Of a stretch of DNA of 64,000 nt, positions 63,803-64,000 are shown in pieces. The stretch is from Streptomyces griseorubiginosus (GTDB taxonomy: Bacteria; Actinomycetota; Actinomycetes; Streptomycetales; Streptomycetaceae). The stretch lies in assembly GCF_017614965.1 (NCBI RefSeq), contig NZ_WVUG01000011.1, forward strand, positions 1 through 64,000. The letters are read 5' to 3'. Below the pieces are notes generated by a model. The model worked only from the letters and a program-made list of their open reading frames with translations. It had not been told where the DNA came from and did no database searches. Numbering within the stretch: the stretch's first letter is position 1; each line of letters begins with the position of its first letter. A program made the position numbers and the translations under genes.

Positions 63803-64000
63803 AGTGGGCGTACGGCGGATAGGGCTTGAAGCAGATCAGGACGTCCCGGGGGTGGCCGCCACCGGGTGACTGGACCAGCGCCGGCAGTTCCGCCATCAGT
63901 GCCGAACGTCCTTCGACCACGTGCTTGTGGCGCGGGCCCCAGCCCGCCGCGTGAGCGAAAGAGGTGGCGCTCTGGGCGAAGACGCCCCTGCTGCCGAAGA
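63783..64000 (-). CDS. Hypothetical protein, C-terminal fragment (runs off window)
   Basis: The minus frame from the window edge to a TGA at 63783 gives 71 residues ending PYPPYAHFKRPGR, with FAQSATSFAHAAGWGPRHKH and PRDVLICFKPYPPY. Composition and codon bias look coding and it is convergent with the adenosine deaminase gene, overlapping its stop by 20 bp. I do not recognise the family; the rest lies outside the window. Confidence 0.55.
   Translation of the reverse strand, partial: FGSRGVFAQSATSFAHAAGWGPRHKHVVEGRSALMAELPALVQSPGGGHPRDVLICFKPYPPYAHFKRPGR

Overview
This is high-GC actinobacterial DNA and almost certainly a Streptomyces chromosome. It has GTG and TTG starts, strong third-position G/C, long GC-rich hairpins, and a gene order (glmS, coaA, glmM, rpsI-rplM, truA, rplQ-rpoA, spc and S10 operons, tuf-fusA-rpsG-rpsL, rpoC-rpoB, rplL-rplJ, two lipoproteins, rplA-rplK, nusG-secE, tRNA-Trp, aspartate aminotransferase, adenosine deaminase) that follows the S. 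coelicolor SCO4644 to SCO4745 neighbourhood. Most of the informational genes lie on the minus strand, so transcription runs from high to low coordinates.

Layout. 1-9.4 kb: envelope and cofactor housekeeping genes (NAD(P)HX repair, acpS, glmS, coaA, a DUF389 membrane protein, glmM). 9.4-10.7 kb: rpsI-rplM and their promoter. 10.7-20.8 kb: a plus-strand block not made of ribosomal genes. It holds a membrane-anchored hypothetical gene and then a compact exopolysaccharide cassette: a small Tat-type exported protein, a GH26-like hydrolase, a processive GT2 membrane synthase, a GH113-like hydrolase, a mannose-1-phosphate guanylyltransferase-like enzyme, an AT3-SGNH O-acyltransferase and a secreted beta-helix protein. 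20.9-38.8 kb: truA, the alpha operon (rplQ, rpoA, rpsK, rpsM, rpmJ, infA), map, adk, secY, then the complete spc and S10 operons. 39.3-40.4 kb: one acyltransferase gene separates the S10 and str operons. 40.7-45.1 kb: str operon. 45.4-46.9 kb: a DUF1707 protein and a frameshifted gene remnant. 46.9-61 kb: rpoC, rpoB, rplL, rplJ, two lipoproteins, rplA, rplK, nusG, secE and tRNA-Trp. 61.3-64 kb: aspartate aminotransferase, adenosine deaminase and an edge fragment.

How the genes work together. The window encodes most of the translation core (19 large-subunit and 13 small-subunit proteins, EF-Tu, EF-G, IF-1), the alpha, beta and beta' subunits of RNA polymerase, NusG, and the SecY and SecE parts of the translocon. 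glmS and glmM supply amino-sugar phosphate for peptidoglycan, and coaA with acpS makes CoA and activates carrier proteins.

The most unusual items are: (1) the 9-kb polysaccharide cassette between rplM and truA, whose enzyme mix points to an O-acylated beta-mannan-type polymer; (2) three exact-period 101-bp tandem copies between rpsK and rpoA that each re-encode the S11 C-terminus and carry a perfect hairpin; (3) a two-block leader element shared by the S10 and str operons; (4) a 26-bp degenerate tandem array downstream of the NAD(P)HX repair gene. Coordinates include stop codons. Names rest on recognising protein families by reading; no database search was run.
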